A stretch of DNA of 62,480 nucleotides, taken from Reyranella massiliensis 521 (lineage in GTDB: Bacteria > Pseudomonadota > Alphaproteobacteria > Reyranellales > Reyranellaceae). Shown one piece after another: positions 9,971 to 19,208 of the stretch. A program made the translations under genes and the position numbers. The stretch spans positions 1-62,480 of the forward strand of contig CAMARK010000015.1 of NCBI GenBank assembly GCA_945860205.1, read 5' to 3'. The first letter of the stretch is position 1, and each line of letters opens with the position of its first letter. The notes beneath the pieces were generated by a model that had not been told where the DNA came from, made no database searches, and was given only the letters and a program-made list of their open reading frames with translations.

Positions 9971-11044
9971 CTAAGCCCGCCAACGTTCGAGGTTGGCCGC
10001 GACGAAGGCATCGTCATGCAGTTCAGGATAGGTCGCATAGAGCCGGTCGATGCCGTCGCTCTGGCCCGGGCTCAGTCTTTCATGCGGATCGAGGCACTCG
10101 ATCGAATTCATCAGCCCCTGCCGCCTCAGGATCTCATGGCAGCCCGGGATACAGCCGGCGAAGTCATGATCAACATCGAAGACCACGCTGTTGCAATCCG
10201 TCACGAACGAATCGAGGGCCAGCACCTCCGGCTGAACGGCACCTGCCGAGACCGAGAGTTTTAGCCGCTCCAGGAGCTTTACCGCGCCCCGCGTCCATAC
10301 GCTCCAGTGTCCGAGCAGGCCGCCCCGGAAGCGCAATGTGATCTCGCGGTTGCCGGTCCGCACGACCATGGGGGTCACGAGATCGGCCACGATATGGTCG
10401 TCGTTGCCGGTGTAGAGCGTGATGCGCTCCTCGGCGTGGGCCTGGGCGATGCCAAAGGCAACGTCGAGCGTGCGATAGCGGTTGAACGGCGCCACCTTGA
10501 TCGCCACGACATTGTCGATGGCGGCGAAGCGCGCCCAGAAGGCCCGCGACAGGGCGATTCCGCCCACCGCCGTCTGCAGGTAGAAGCCGATCAACGGCAT
10601 TTCGCGCGAGACCGCCGTGCAGTGCTCGATCAACTCGTCCTCGCTGGCGCCCTTCAAGGCGGCGAGTGACAGCAGGACGGCGTGATAGCCGAGCGCCCGC
10701 GCCGTGCGCGCCTCCTCGACCGCCTGCGCCGTCTTGCCGACCGCGCCCGCGATCATCACCAGAGGCCGATCGGTCCATTCGCGCGCCGTCTCGATTGCAA
10801 GCTCCAGCACCGGCCGGTAGAGCCCGACCTCACGGATGGCGAACTGAGTGGAATGGACGCCGACGGCAAGCCCGCCCGAGCCGGCGTCGACATAGTAGCG
10901 GCCGATTGCCCGCTGGGACTGCTTGTCGAATTTCCGGTCGGGATCCAGTGCCAGCGGATGCGCCGGGATCACCGTCCCCTCGCGCAGAAGCGACAGGACC
11001 GGCGCGGGCAGGTCGCGCCAATGCAATGCCTTGTCCATGGTCAT
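9971..11044 (-). CDS. Dihydrodipicolinate synthase (DapA/NAL) family lyase
   Basis: A class I aldolase/lyase TIM-barrel protein of 357 residues, longer than typical DapA (about 290). The Schiff-base lysine is in NVVAIKVAPFNRYR and the partner tyrosine in LIGFYLQTAVGG. Members act on pyruvate-containing sugar acids as well as dihydrodipicolinate. Its neighbours (enolase-superfamily dehydratase, epimerase, sugar isomerase-like) point to a keto-deoxy sugar acid aldolase or dehydratase rather than lysine synthesis. I chose the ATG at 11044, with AGGA about 8 nt upstream; an ATG two codons later is also possible. It follows the GNAT gene by 10 nt. Confidence 0.86.
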   Translation of the reverse strand: MTMDKALHWRDLPAPVLSLLREGTVIPAHPLALDPDRKFDKQSQRAIGRYYVDAGSGGLAVGVHSTQFAIREVGLYRPVLELAIETAREWTDRPLVMIAGAVGKTAQAVEEARTARALGYHAVLLSLAALKGASEDELIEHCTAVSREMPLIGFYLQTAVGGIALSRAFWARFAAIDNVVAIKVAPFNRYRTLDVAFGIAQAHAEERITLYTGNDDHIVADLVTPMVVRTGNREITLRFRGGLLGHWSVWTRGAVKLLERLKLSVSAGAVQPEVLALDSFVTDCNSVVFDVDHDFAGCIPGCHEILRRQGLMNSIECLDPHERLSPGQSDGIDRLYATYPELHDDAFVAANLERWRA

Positions 11045-11054
11045 GTCCGTTATC

Positions 11055-11909
11055 CTAACCCAATTCCGGCCCGGCGAGCGCGAAGACATGGCTGGGGTCG
11101 TCCAGCCGCTTGGCCTCGCCCAGGGTCATCCGCATGTAACCGCGCGGCGAGACCGCGCCTTGGGCTTCCAGCCACGCCCTGATCTCGCGATGTGCCTCCG
11201 GCACATCCAGGATGAAGGGGCCCGGCGTTGCTGCCGTCGCCCGCGCGATCAAGGCGAGCGCAATGGCCTCGCTGTCGGCCACCACCGGCCCCAGCGAGTT
11301 CGCGAACCGGCCTTCGCGGCCGAGGGCAAAGCCTGCCAGCCGGTCCGACACCGTCTCCGCCACGAAGGCGAGGCCCGGCTGGCGCATGGCGAGATGGGCC
11401 AGGATCGTCGGCCGCTCCATGCCGCTCAGCGGCCGGTCGTAGGTCGCGAGCCTCGGCAGATCCGCGAGGACGAAGGGCCGGACCACAATCCCTGACGGAG
11501 GTGCGACCACATCGTCGTTCACTCGATCGAGATGCCAGCGCGAAATCGCGTAGAGATCGTGGAAGCCCAGCTTCAGGTAGATTGGCCGCCCCGCTTCCGT
11601 CGCGTCGAGACCGGCCACGGCATCGGCATCGCGCACCTCGGCGATGCATCGCTTCAACAAGCCGGAACCCAGCCCGAAACGGCGGCGATCCTTGGTCACC
11701 AGCACCATGCTGATCCAGGCGAGCTTTTGCCCCAATGGCAACACGAGCGAACTTGCCTGCCACTTGCCATCCGCCCCGACGCAACCGAAGCCGCGTCCGG
11801 CGGCCAGCATGAAGCGCCAGTCGGCGACGTTCTGGTTCCAGCCTGCCTCGACCGACAGCGGCCACACGGCCTCAGCGTGGGCGGCCTCGATGGGATCAAT
11901 AGGTCCCAT
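11055..11909 (-). CDS. GNAT family N-acetyltransferase
   Basis: A 284-residue acetyl-CoA-dependent acyltransferase. The GNAT core occupies roughly residues 15-140, with the acetyl-CoA loop pattern DRRRFGLGSGLLKRCI and the terminal strand-helix PIYLKLGFHDLY. A second domain follows, similar in layout to the Acetyltransf_18-type C-terminal domain found in YitH-like proteins. The start overlaps the stop of the epimerase gene by 14 nt, so it belongs to the operon. The acceptor substrate is unknown. Confidence 0.86.
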   Translation of the reverse strand: MGPIDPIEAAHAEAVWPLSVEAGWNQNVADWRFMLAAGRGFGCVGADGKWQASSLVLPLGQKLAWISMVLVTKDRRRFGLGSGLLKRCIAEVRDADAVAGLDATEAGRPIYLKLGFHDLYAISRWHLDRVNDDVVAPPSGIVVRPFVLADLPRLATYDRPLSGMERPTILAHLAMRQPGLAFVAETVSDRLAGFALGREGRFANSLGPVVADSEAIALALIARATAATPGPFILDVPEAHREIRAWLEAQGAVSPRGYMRMTLGEAKRLDDPSHVFALAGPELG

Positions 11910-12924
11910 CGCGTACTTCGTATTTCGTCGGCTTGTTGATCGTCTTCATGTTGCGCGCCACCCAGTCGGCATTCCATTCGATTAGCTTCGCGAGGGACAC
12001 GCTGGGCGGCCCGAACTCCTTGACCATGCGCGCGGCGTTGTTGATCCAGCCAGTCGGCGCCGGCTTGCCGGTGAATTTCGGCTTCTTGCCGAGCAGCCGG
12101 CCGAACTCTTCCGCCACCTTGGCAATCTCGAAGGTCTCGGGCCCGGTGACATTGATCGGTGTGGTCGGCGTCGTCGCTTGCGCAAGACAACGCAGCGCCA
12201 CCGCGTTGGCGTCGCCCTGCCAGATCACGTTGGCGTGCCCCATGGTGACATCGATCGTCTCGCCGTCGCGCACCTTGCGACCGATGTCATGCAGCACGCC
12301 GTAACGCATATCGATCGCATAGTTGAGCCGGAACAACCGGCCCGGCGTGCCGTGCATGGCGGAGAAATACTCGAACATGCGCTCGCGACCGACGCAGGAG
12401 TTGGCGTAGTCGCCGGACGGTGGCACGGGTGGCGTGTCCTCGGTCGCTCCGCCGCTGCCCACGGGCACGAAGGGATAAACATTGCCGGTCGAGAAGGCGA
12501 TGATGCGCGAGGCCTTGAAAACCTCGGCCACCATCGCCGGCATCTGCACGTTCATCGCCCAGGTGAGCGGCACGTCGCCCGAGGCGCCAAACTTGCGGCC
12601 GGCCATAAACACGACGTTGGCTGCCTTGGGCAGCTTCTCAAGCGCCGCACGATCCAGCAGATCGGTCGGGATCGTCTCGACGCCGGCCCGTGTCAGTTCC
12701 TCGCGCACGCCCTTCTCGCTGAAACGGGCAACGCCGATCACCTTTTTGTCCGGGGCGGCGCGCTTGGCCATCCGGGCGAGCGTCGGCCCCATTTTGCCGC
12801 CGACGCCCAGTACCATGATGTCACCCGGCGTCTTGGTGAGATCGGCGATCAGCGCATCGGGCGGCGCGGTCATGAAATCTTCCATGGCTTCGACCGTGTC
12901 GAAGCGATCGGGCAGCTTGTTCAT
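11896..12924 (-). CDS. NAD-dependent epimerase/dehydratase family protein
   Basis: A 342-residue extended-SDR-type oxidoreductase. The nucleotide-binding turn is IMVLGVGGKMGPTLARMA (residues about 35-52), with a later serine/threonine strand IIAFSTGNVYPF and a Rossmann-like C-terminal region. The classic YxxxK is not obvious; the equivalent stretch reads SGDYANSCVGRERMFEYF, so the assignment is to the superfamily only. Its ATG overlaps the upstream enolase-family stop as ATGA. In this operon it may oxidise or epimerise a sugar acid before dehydration. Confidence 0.83.
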   Translation of the reverse strand: MNKLPDRFDTVEAMEDFMTAPPDALIADLTKTPGDIMVLGVGGKMGPTLARMAKRAAPDKKVIGVARFSEKGVREELTRAGVETIPTDLLDRAALEKLPKAANVVFMAGRKFGASGDVPLTWAMNVQMPAMVAEVFKASRIIAFSTGNVYPFVPVGSGGATEDTPPVPPSGDYANSCVGRERMFEYFSAMHGTPGRLFRLNYAIDMRYGVLHDIGRKVRDGETIDVTMGHANVIWQGDANAVALRCLAQATTPTTPINVTGPETFEIAKVAEEFGRLLGKKPKFTGKPAPTGWINNAARMVKEFGPPSVSLAKLIEWNADWVARNMKTINKPTKYEVRDGTY

Positions 12925-14366
12925 GTTGATGCTTTCAATCTTTCTTTGGGAGCGACCGGCATGGGCCGCATCGACTTGAAGTCGAGATCGACACCCACGG
13001 CGAACCCCGGGCAACCGAGCGAGCCCAACGCGAGCGTGCCGCCCGATGCCTTCAGGCGTCCGGGCTTGCCCGGCAGCTTCTCGTAGAGTGCGGGATGTGC
13101 CGCCACGAAGGCTTTCTGTTCACCCTCGGGCACGCCCGACATGCCGTCGATGAAATGGTGTGCATTGCGTTCGACATGGCTAAGGCCGAGCAGTGAGACC
13201 AGGGCGAGATCCTGCTGCACGCTGGTGCCCGGACCGGTCGTCAGATCCTCGGCCGACATGAAGTAGCGCGTGCTACCGACTTCGGCGTTCAGCCGCTCTA
13301 CTCGCGCGGCATTCAGGATCGACTTGTAGAAGCCCTTGCAGTTCTTGCTGGAAACGCCGGAGTAACCCAGCGTCAACGCCGTCGGGAAGGACGACAGCTC
13401 GCCATCCGACTCGTCGATGATCACGGGACGATATTCGGCCAGTTCGGTCACGGGCCGGCTGAGCGCGGCGGCGCGCTTGATCGGCTGCTCGATGAACAGC
13501 GTCGCCTGGACCATGCGCGCAAGTGCCGGCGTCTCCTCGACCTTGCGCCACAATTCGAGAATGCCGTCGACGTCGTCATACTGCTCGTTGCCGTCCAAGG
13601 TGACGCGATAGTCGCCGGCGCCGGCATCGAGGACCGAAGCGATGCGCGACAGCCGGTCGAGGTCGGCCTTGATGTCGCCGCCCACCTTCAGCTTGTAGTA
13701 GCGGCCGCGATAGTAGGAGACGACCTCTTCCAGCGTTTCCGGCAGGCCGTCGTTGACCCGCGCCGAGGTTGGCCGATCGGCCGCGGTCAGCGGATCGACG
13801 AGGCCGACGGTGTGGCGCAGGTCGATGGTCTCTCCGGGCTTCAGGCTGGCGAGGAAAGGTTGAAGGTGAGCGTCCTTGACGTCGGGCGTGAGGTCCGTCG
13901 CCTCGATGCCCGGCACGTTGGTCGAGACCATCTCGGCGAACGACCGTCCCGTCGCCTTGCCCAGGGCATCAAGGATGGCGCGGTCGAGCAGCGCCGGACC
14001 GTACGAGGCCACCAGCGGGTTGAGACCGAGCTGCGCGCCGCGCGCCTGCTGTGTCAGATAGGTGCCGGCGAACAGACCGAACGGCGTGTCGAAGCCACGC
14101 GCCTTGTAGTGCTCGATGGCGATGTCGAGCGACTGGCGAAGCTGGTCGAGGTTCTGCGCATCGGTGAAGGCCGGACTCTTCTCGAACCATTTGGCGCCCA
14201 GCGCCTCGGCCGCCACGCCTTCGCTGGTCCGCCCATCCGCCAGGGAGATCCGCACCCGCACGAAAGCGTGGATGCTTTCGGTGACGGTGATCACGCCGAA
14301 ACGGAAAGGCAGCCTCAGACGGACGTCGCGCTCGAAGCGATCGACCTGGTCCAGTTTCAATTTCAT
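12921..14366 (-). CDS. Enolase-superfamily (mandelate racemase/dehydratase-like) enzyme
   Basis: A 481-residue enzyme of the mandelate racemase/muconate lactonizing group, somewhat longer than the usual 370-450. Barrel motifs appear in order: YYKLKVGG near 222-229 (KxK base), TLDGNEQYDD near 256 (first metal aspartate), FIEQPIKR near 291 (metal glutamate) and IIDESDGE near 314 (third acidic site). These enzymes abstract the alpha proton of a carboxylate, usually dehydrating or racemising sugar acids. Its ATG overlaps the upstream stop (ATGA), and its stop overlaps the next start likewise. The exact substrate is not predictable. Confidence 0.85.
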   Translation of the reverse strand: MKLKLDQVDRFERDVRLRLPFRFGVITVTESIHAFVRVRISLADGRTSEGVAAEALGAKWFEKSPAFTDAQNLDQLRQSLDIAIEHYKARGFDTPFGLFAGTYLTQQARGAQLGLNPLVASYGPALLDRAILDALGKATGRSFAEMVSTNVPGIEATDLTPDVKDAHLQPFLASLKPGETIDLRHTVGLVDPLTAADRPTSARVNDGLPETLEEVVSYYRGRYYKLKVGGDIKADLDRLSRIASVLDAGAGDYRVTLDGNEQYDDVDGILELWRKVEETPALARMVQATLFIEQPIKRAAALSRPVTELAEYRPVIIDESDGELSSFPTALTLGYSGVSSKNCKGFYKSILNAARVERLNAEVGSTRYFMSAEDLTTGPGTSVQQDLALVSLLGLSHVERNAHHFIDGMSGVPEGEQKAFVAAHPALYEKLPGKPGRLKASGGTLALGSLGCPGFAVGVDLDFKSMRPMPVAPKERLKAST

Positions 14367-15181
14367 GCGTCTTGCTCCAGAAGCCCCGCGACGTAACCGA
14401 TCATCCGTGCGGCACATGTCGGACCGTCGGGTTCGTAAACGAAGGGTTCCATCGCCACCCAGCCGGTATAGCCCGTTTCGTTGAGCGCCTGCACGACGGG
14501 CGCGAACCTGTCGTCGCCCTGCCCCGGCCCGCGCTTGCTGCGGTCGTTGAATTGCACATGGGCCATCAGGCCGGTCGGCATCCAGCGCCTGACGGCGTCG
14601 GCGACCGGCTCCTTCTCCTCCACGCCCGCCGCCAATGTGTCGATCATGATGGCGAGCGCCGGATTGCCGTTGCGTTTCACCACATCGGCGGCCTCATCCA
14701 GCGTATTGACGAAATTGCAGTCGGGCCGGGCGAGCGGTTCAAGGCAATAGGTGACACCGGCCTGGCCCGCCTTCGATGCCGCGATGCGCCATGCCTCCTC
14801 CGCCCGTCGACCGTCGTCTGCCTCGACGACACGACGCTGCGCCGGCGAGCCATGCACGAGATAGTCGCCGCCGAGATCGGCGCAGAGTTCGACCAGGGCC
14901 CGCAGGACCTCGACGCTTCTCTGCCAGACCGCGCGGTCGGAGGTGGTGATGGAGAGGCCCGCCGGTGCTGCCAGCAGCCAATGCAGTCCGCTCACCGCGA
15001 TCCCGGCGGCGGCGCAGGCGCTTCGGATCTCCGCCCGGCGCGACGCCGGCATGCGCCACGCATCGTCGCCCAGGGTGAACGGCGCGACTTCCAGGCCGCG
15101 ATAGCCGAGGCCCGCCGCCAGCCCGCACTGCCGCTCGAACGAGAGCTCGCGGATCACTTCATTGCACAGGGACAGCTTCAC
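14363..15181 (-). CDS. Sugar phosphate isomerase/epimerase family TIM barrel protein
   Basis: A 272-residue xylose-isomerase-like TIM-barrel protein (AP endonuclease 2 superfamily). Motifs are the GLHWLLAAPAG strand, YCLEPLARPDCNFVNT with the metal-binding glutamate, IMIDTLAAGV, HVQFNDRSKRGPGQGD and WVAMEPFVYE with a late glutamate. I chose the GTG at 15181: it begins VKLSLCNEVI, has GAGGA upstream, and the residues before it look noncoding. It is the first gene of the eight-gene operon running left to 7242. It diverges from the ABC importer at 15302, with a 120-nt shared regulatory region. Confidence 0.85.
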   Translation of the reverse strand: MKLSLCNEVIRELSFERQCGLAAGLGYRGLEVAPFTLGDDAWRMPASRRAEIRSACAAAGIAVSGLHWLLAAPAGLSITTSDRAVWQRSVEVLRALVELCADLGGDYLVHGSPAQRRVVEADDGRRAEEAWRIAASKAGQAGVTYCLEPLARPDCNFVNTLDEAADVVKRNGNPALAIMIDTLAAGVEEKEPVADAVRRWMPTGLMAHVQFNDRSKRGPGQGDDRFAPVVQALNETGYTGWVAMEPFVYEPDGPTCAARMIGYVAGLLEQDA

Positions 15182-15210
15182 CGATGATCCTCGCCCAACC
15201 GCCAAACTTG

Positions 15211-15226
15211 ACGGGCAAATGCCCGT
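15211..15226. promoter_or_regulatory. Short inverted repeat in the divergent promoter region
   Basis: ACGGGC (15211-15216) and GCCCGT (15221-15226) pair around AAAT. It overlaps a TTGACG sequence (15208-15213) between the two divergent operons. It could be an operator or chance; no clear -10 element was found. Confidence 0.35.
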
Positions 15227-15271
15227 TCGCCAGTCTGAAGGAATGCACGCACATGATATCAGCGGGACGAA

Positions 15272-15293
15272 AGCGATGAACAGGTTCATCGCT
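15272..15293. promoter_or_regulatory. 22-bp perfect palindrome before the ABC importer operon
   Basis: AGCGATGAAC (15272-15281) and GTTCATCGCT (15284-15293) are exact reverse complements around AG. It ends 8 nt before the start codon at 15302 and lies in the gap between two divergent operons. A dyad this long suggests a repressor operator or a hairpin over the translation start. The regulator is not encoded next to it. Confidence 0.65.
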
Positions 15294-15301
15294 CGGCGCG
15301 C

Positions 15302-16069
15302 ATGACGAAATTTTCCCACATCAGCCGCCAGTACTGGCCGACGCTCGTGCTGTTCGCGGTCCTTCTGGCGAGTTGGCAAGCCGCCGTGAGCTTTGGCGGC
15401 ATCCGCGAGTACCTCCTGCCAGCGCCGCTCTCGGTGTGGAACGCGCTCTGGCACGGCGATACCTCGTGGGGCCAACATATTTGGGCGACGACGCTCGAGA
15501 TCATCGGCGCCTTCTTCCTGGCCGCCGTCGTCGGCGTGGCGCTGGGCGTCGCCATCGCCTGGTCGCCGTTGCTGGCCAACGCGCTCGTGCCGTTCCTGGT
15601 GTTCGTCAACACCCTCCCCAAGGTCGCGATCGCGCCGCTGTTCCTGATCTGGATGGGCTACGGCATCTTCCCCAACATGCTGATGGGGGCGCTGATCGGC
15701 TTCTTTCCGGTCGTCATCAACACCGCGGTCGGTCTCAGCCAGGTCGAGGCCGACATGCTCGACCTTGGCCGCGTGTTCAACGCGCCGAAATGGAAGATCT
15801 TCTTAAAGATCCGTATCCCCAACGCGCTCCCCTACATCCTGAGCGCGCTCAAGATCACCGCGACCGCCGCCGTCGTCGGTGCCATCGTGGGCGAGTTCGT
15901 GGCCTCGCAAAGAGGCCTAGGCTACGTCATCGTCACCACCCAGAGCAGCATGAACACCTCGGTGGCGTTCGCCGCGCTGATCTGGATTTCGGCCGTCGGC
16001 CTCGCGCTCTATGGCGCCGTCGTGCTCGCCGCGCACTTCTGGGCGCCGTGGGCCGAGGGCGTCGACTGA
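15302..16069 (+). CDS. ABC transporter permease (SsuC/TauC type)
   Basis: A 255-residue inner-membrane permease of the nitrate/sulfonate/taurine-type importers, with about six membrane segments. The coupling-helix EAA-like region reads VFNAPKWKIFLKIRIPNALPYI, and AIVGEFVASQRGLGYVI is characteristic of the SsuC/TauC group. It is first in an operon with a periplasmic binding protein and ATPase, followed by an acyl-CoA dehydrogenase. The substrate is probably an organic acid or aromatic compound fed to the enzymes on either side; this is inference. The long palindrome at 15272-15293 sits just before its start. Confidence 0.92.
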   Translation: MTKFSHISRQYWPTLVLFAVLLASWQAAVSFGGIREYLLPAPLSVWNALWHGDTSWGQHIWATTLEIIGAFFLAAVVGVALGVAIAWSPLLANALVPFLVFVNTLPKVAIAPLFLIWMGYGIFPNMLMGALIGFFPVVINTAVGLSQVEADMLDLGRVFNAPKWKIFLKIRIPNALPYILSALKITATAAVVGAIVGEFVASQRGLGYVIVTTQSSMNTSVAFAALIWISAVGLALYGAVVLAAHFWAPWAEGVD

Positions 16070-16099
16070 CCCACGCTTACCCGATCATGGAGGATCGTC

Positions 16100-17095
16100 A
16101 TGTTCCGTAGAACGTCCATCGTACTTGCAGCCGCCTTTGCCGCGACCGCCGCGACGCCGGCCGTGGCCCAGGAAAAATTCACCTTCGCGCTGAACTGGTT
16201 CGCTGTCGGCGACCACGCCGCCTACTGGGTGGCGCTCGACAAGGGCTACTACAAGGCCAAGGGCCTCGACGTGACCCTGGAGAACTCCAAGGGTTCGGGC
16301 GATTCGATCGCCAAGGTCGACACCGGCCGCGCCGATGCCGGCCTGGCCGACGCCGCCGTCGTGATCGCCTCCGCCGCGCGCGGCACCACGGTCAAGGTCG
16401 TGGGCATGGTGTTCGACAAGACGCCGCTCAACATCTTCAGCCTCAAGACCAAGCCGCTCACTAAGCCCAAGGATCTCGAGGGCGCAACGCTGGGAGCTCC
16501 TCCGGGCGACAGCCAGCGCCAGATCTTTCCGGCCTTCGCCAAGCTGAACGGCATCGACGCCTCCAAGATCACCTGGGTGAACATCGAGCCCGCGGCCAAG
16601 ATCGCCGCCGTCGCCGAGAAGCGCATGGACGGCGTCGGTGACTACTCGACCGGCCTGCCGCTGTACGAGAAAGCGGCCGGCAAGGGCAACGTCGTGATGA
16701 TGCAGTGGGCCGACTTCGGCTTCGACATGTACTCGATGTCGATCATCGCCAGCGCCAAGACGATGAAGGATCGGCCGCAGGTGCTAAAAGCCTTCCTGGA
16801 AGCCTCCTACATGGGCTGGCGCGACGTCATGGCCGACCCGAAGGCCGCGATGGAGATTTTCAAGAAGCGCGTGCCTGAGGTCGACGTCGAGCTGATGACG
16901 CCGAACATGCTGCTGGGCCTCGGCCTGATGAAGACCGACCGCTACGCCAAGAACGGCATCGGCTGGATCGACGACAAGAAGATGTGCGACTCGGTCGACC
17001 TGGTGAACACCTACATGGGCCTGCCCAAGAAGGTCGAATGCAAGGACGTCTACTCGAAGGACTTCTACACGCTGGTGCAGATGCCCAAGAACTGA
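16100..17095 (+). CDS. ABC transporter substrate-binding protein (NMT1/SsuA-like)
   Basis: A 331-residue periplasmic binding protein. The signal peptide ends near residue 23 (AATPAVA before QEKFTF). The mature start FALNWFAVGDHAAYWVALDKGYYKAKGLDVTL is the hallmark of NMT1/THI5-like proteins, which bind pyrimidines, sulfonates, taurine or other small organics. It lies 30 nt after the permease and 36 nt before the ATPase, the usual order for a complete importer. A second, diverged importer of the same type is at 49851-52439, so the two likely differ in ligand. Confidence 0.92.
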   Translation: MFRRTSIVLAAAFAATAATPAVAQEKFTFALNWFAVGDHAAYWVALDKGYYKAKGLDVTLENSKGSGDSIAKVDTGRADAGLADAAVVIASAARGTTVKVVGMVFDKTPLNIFSLKTKPLTKPKDLEGATLGAPPGDSQRQIFPAFAKLNGIDASKITWVNIEPAAKIAAVAEKRMDGVGDYSTGLPLYEKAAGKGNVVMMQWADFGFDMYSMSIIASAKTMKDRPQVLKAFLEASYMGWRDVMADPKAAMEIFKKRVPEVDVELMTPNMLLGLGLMKTDRYAKNGIGWIDDKKMCDSVDLVNTYMGLPKKVECKDVYSKDFYTLVQMPKN

Positions 17096-17131
17096 CGTGG
17101 CACTGACACCCGACGACTCCGCATAACTGGC

Positions 17132-17935
17132 GTGACCAACAGGCTGATCGACCTCGACAAGGTCGGCATGATCTACGAAGCGGCGAGCGGCCCGGTCGAG
17201 GCCCTCGCCGGCATATCGCTATCGGTGGATGCCGGCGAGTTCGTCTCGCTGGTGGGCCCGAGCGGCTGCGGGAAGTCGACCCTTCTTCGGATCGTGGCCG
17301 GGCTACGGCCCGCGACGACCGGCACGATCTCCGTCGCCGGCCGTCAGGTGATGCAGCCGATCCACGACATAGGCATGGTGTTCCAGGCCCCTATTTTGCT
17401 GAAGTGGCGCACCATTCTGGAGAACGTGCTGCTGCCGGCCGAGCTGGCCGGCAAGGATGCTGGCGCATTGCGCAAGCGCGCGTTCGACCTGCTGGAGATG
17501 GCCGGATTGCACGGCTTTGCCGACAAGCTGCCGCGCGAGCTCTCCGGCGGCATGCAGCAGCGGGCCTCGCTCTGCCGTGCCTTGCTGCTCGACCCGCCGC
17601 TCCTGCTGATGGACGAGCCGTTCGGCGCGCTCGACGCCATGACTCGCGACGACATGGCGTTGGAGCTGCTGCGCATCTGGGGCGAGCGCGACCTCGCCCG
17701 CGAAGCGCGCAAGACCGTGCTGTTCGTCACCCATTCCATTCCCGAGGCGGTGTTCCTGTCGGATCGTGTGGTGGTGATGTCGCCCCGCCCCGGCCGCATC
17801 GCGGCGGACCTCAGGATCGACCTGCCGCGGCCCCGCACCGTGGAACTGCGCGCCTCCGAGGCCTTCGGCCGCCTCAATCTGGAGATTTTCCGCACGCTCA
17901 CCGGAAGGACGGTTGGCGCGACTGCCTCCGGCTGA
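17132..17935 (+). CDS. ABC transporter ATP-binding protein (SsuB/TauB type)
   Basis: A 267-residue ATPase of the importer. Walker [10 protein letters not shown] is at residues 42-50, the Q-loop at [11 protein letters not shown], the signature LSGGMQQR near 136-143, Walker [13 protein letters not shown] near 157-168 and the H-loop VTHS near 199. The start is a GTG at 17132. SPRPGRI near the C-terminus is typical of nitrate/sulfonate-type ATPases. It acts on the cytoplasmic side with the permease at 15302. Confidence 0.93.
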   Translation: MTNRLIDLDKVGMIYEAASGPVEALAGISLSVDAGEFVSLVGPSGCGKSTLLRIVAGLRPATTGTISVAGRQVMQPIHDIGMVFQAPILLKWRTILENVLLPAELAGKDAGALRKRAFDLLEMAGLHGFADKLPRELSGGMQQRASLCRALLLDPPLLLMDEPFGALDAMTRDDMALELLRIWGERDLAREARKTVLFVTHSIPEAVFLSDRVVVMSPRPGRIAADLRIDLPRPRTVELRASEAFGRLNLEIFRTLTGRTVGATASG

Positions 17936-17967
17936 TAAGACCCGGCGGAAATAGCCAGGAGCAGCAA

Positions 17968-19203
17968 ATGGCCACCGCCGCCACCCCGATCAAGAGCGCC
18001 GCCAAGGGCATCACCGCCGACGCCAAGCCGTTCGATTGGGAGGACCCGTTCTTCCTGGACGACCAGCTCACCGAGGACGAGATCGCGATCCGCGACGTTG
18101 CTCGCGACTACTGCCAGGACAAACTGATGACGCGCGTGCTGGAGGCGAACCGGCACGAGAAGTTCCACCGCGAGATCATGAACGAGATGGGGGCACTGGG
18201 CCTGCTGGGCTCTACCCTGCCCGAGAAATACGGCTGCGCCGGTGCCAACTACACGACCTACGGCCTGGTCGCACGCGAAGTCGAGCGCGTCGATTCCGGC
18301 TATCGTTCGGCCATGAGCGTGCAGTCCTCGCTGGTCATGCATCCGATCTATGCCTACGGCACGGAAGAGCAGCGCATGAAGTACCTGCCCAAGCTCGCCA
18401 CCGGCGAATGGGTCGGCTGCTTTGGCCTGACCGAGCCCGACCACGGCTCCGATCCCGGCGGCATGAAGACCCGCGCCGTGACGGTGCCCGGCGGCTACTC
18501 AGTTTCGGGCTCCAAGATGTGGATCACCAATTCGCCGATCGCCGACGTGCTGGTGATCTGGGCCAAGCTCGACGGCGGCGCGATCCGCGGCTTCATCCTC
18601 GAGCGCGGCATGAAAGGCCTGGAAACTCCCAAGATCGAGGGCAAGTTCAGCCTGCGCGCCTCGGTGACCGGCGGCATCATGATGGACGAGGTCATGGTCC
18701 CGGTCGAAAACATGCTGCCCAACGTCGCCGGTCTCGGCGGCCCGTTCGGCTGCCTCAACAACGCCCGCTACGGCATCGCCTGGGGGGCCATGGGCGCCGC
18801 CGAGTTCTGCTGGAAGCAGGCGCGCAACTACACGCTCGACCGCAAGCAGTTCGGCCGGCCGCTGGCCGCCAACCAGCTGATCCAGAAGAAGCTCGCCGAC
18901 ATGCAGACCGAGATTGCGCTCGGCCTCCAGGCCTGCGTGCGCGTCGGACGTCTCAAGGACGCGGGCCATGCCCAGCCGGAGATGATCTCGCTGATCAAAC
19001 GCAACAACTGCGGCAAGGCGCTCGATATCGCCCGCGTCGCCCGCGACATGCACGGCGGCAACGGCGTGTCGGACGAGTATCACGTGATCCGCCACGTCAT
19101 GAACCTCGAGGCCGTGAACACCTACGAGGGCACGCATGACGTCCATGCGCTGATCCTCGGCCGCGCCATGACCGGCATCCAGGCCTTCTCGTCTGGAGCC
19201 TAA
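17968..19203 (+). CDS. gcdH: Acyl-CoA dehydrogenase, glutaryl-CoA dehydrogenase-like
   Basis: A 411-residue FAD enzyme that oxidises (and, if truly GcdH, decarboxylates) glutaryl-CoA to crotonyl-CoA in lysine, tryptophan or aromatic acid catabolism. Family elements are [37 protein letters not shown], the substrate-side [29 protein letters not shown] and [15 protein letters not shown] with the catalytic glutamate. AGGAG at 17957-17961 precedes the ATG. It lies downstream of the importer ATPase, suggesting that the imported compound is degraded through an acyl-CoA. Confidence 0.9.
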   Translation: MATAATPIKSAAKGITADAKPFDWEDPFFLDDQLTEDEIAIRDVARDYCQDKLMTRVLEANRHEKFHREIMNEMGALGLLGSTLPEKYGCAGANYTTYGLVAREVERVDSGYRSAMSVQSSLVMHPIYAYGTEEQRMKYLPKLATGEWVGCFGLTEPDHGSDPGGMKTRAVTVPGGYSVSGSKMWITNSPIADVLVIWAKLDGGAIRGFILERGMKGLETPKIEGKFSLRASVTGGIMMDEVMVPVENMLPNVAGLGGPFGCLNNARYGIAWGAMGAAEFCWKQARNYTLDRKQFGRPLAANQLIQKKLADMQTEIALGLQACVRVGRLKDAGHAQPEMISLIKRNNCGKALDIARVARDMHGGNGVSDEYHVIRHVMNLEAVNTYEGTHDVHALILGRAMTGIQAFSSGA

Positions 19204-19208
19204 CCGGC

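Noticed and set aside
15211..15226. Second operator in the 15182-15301 gap
   Set aside because: Only six-base arms and no matching -10 element; kept as a low-confidence feature rather than a finding.
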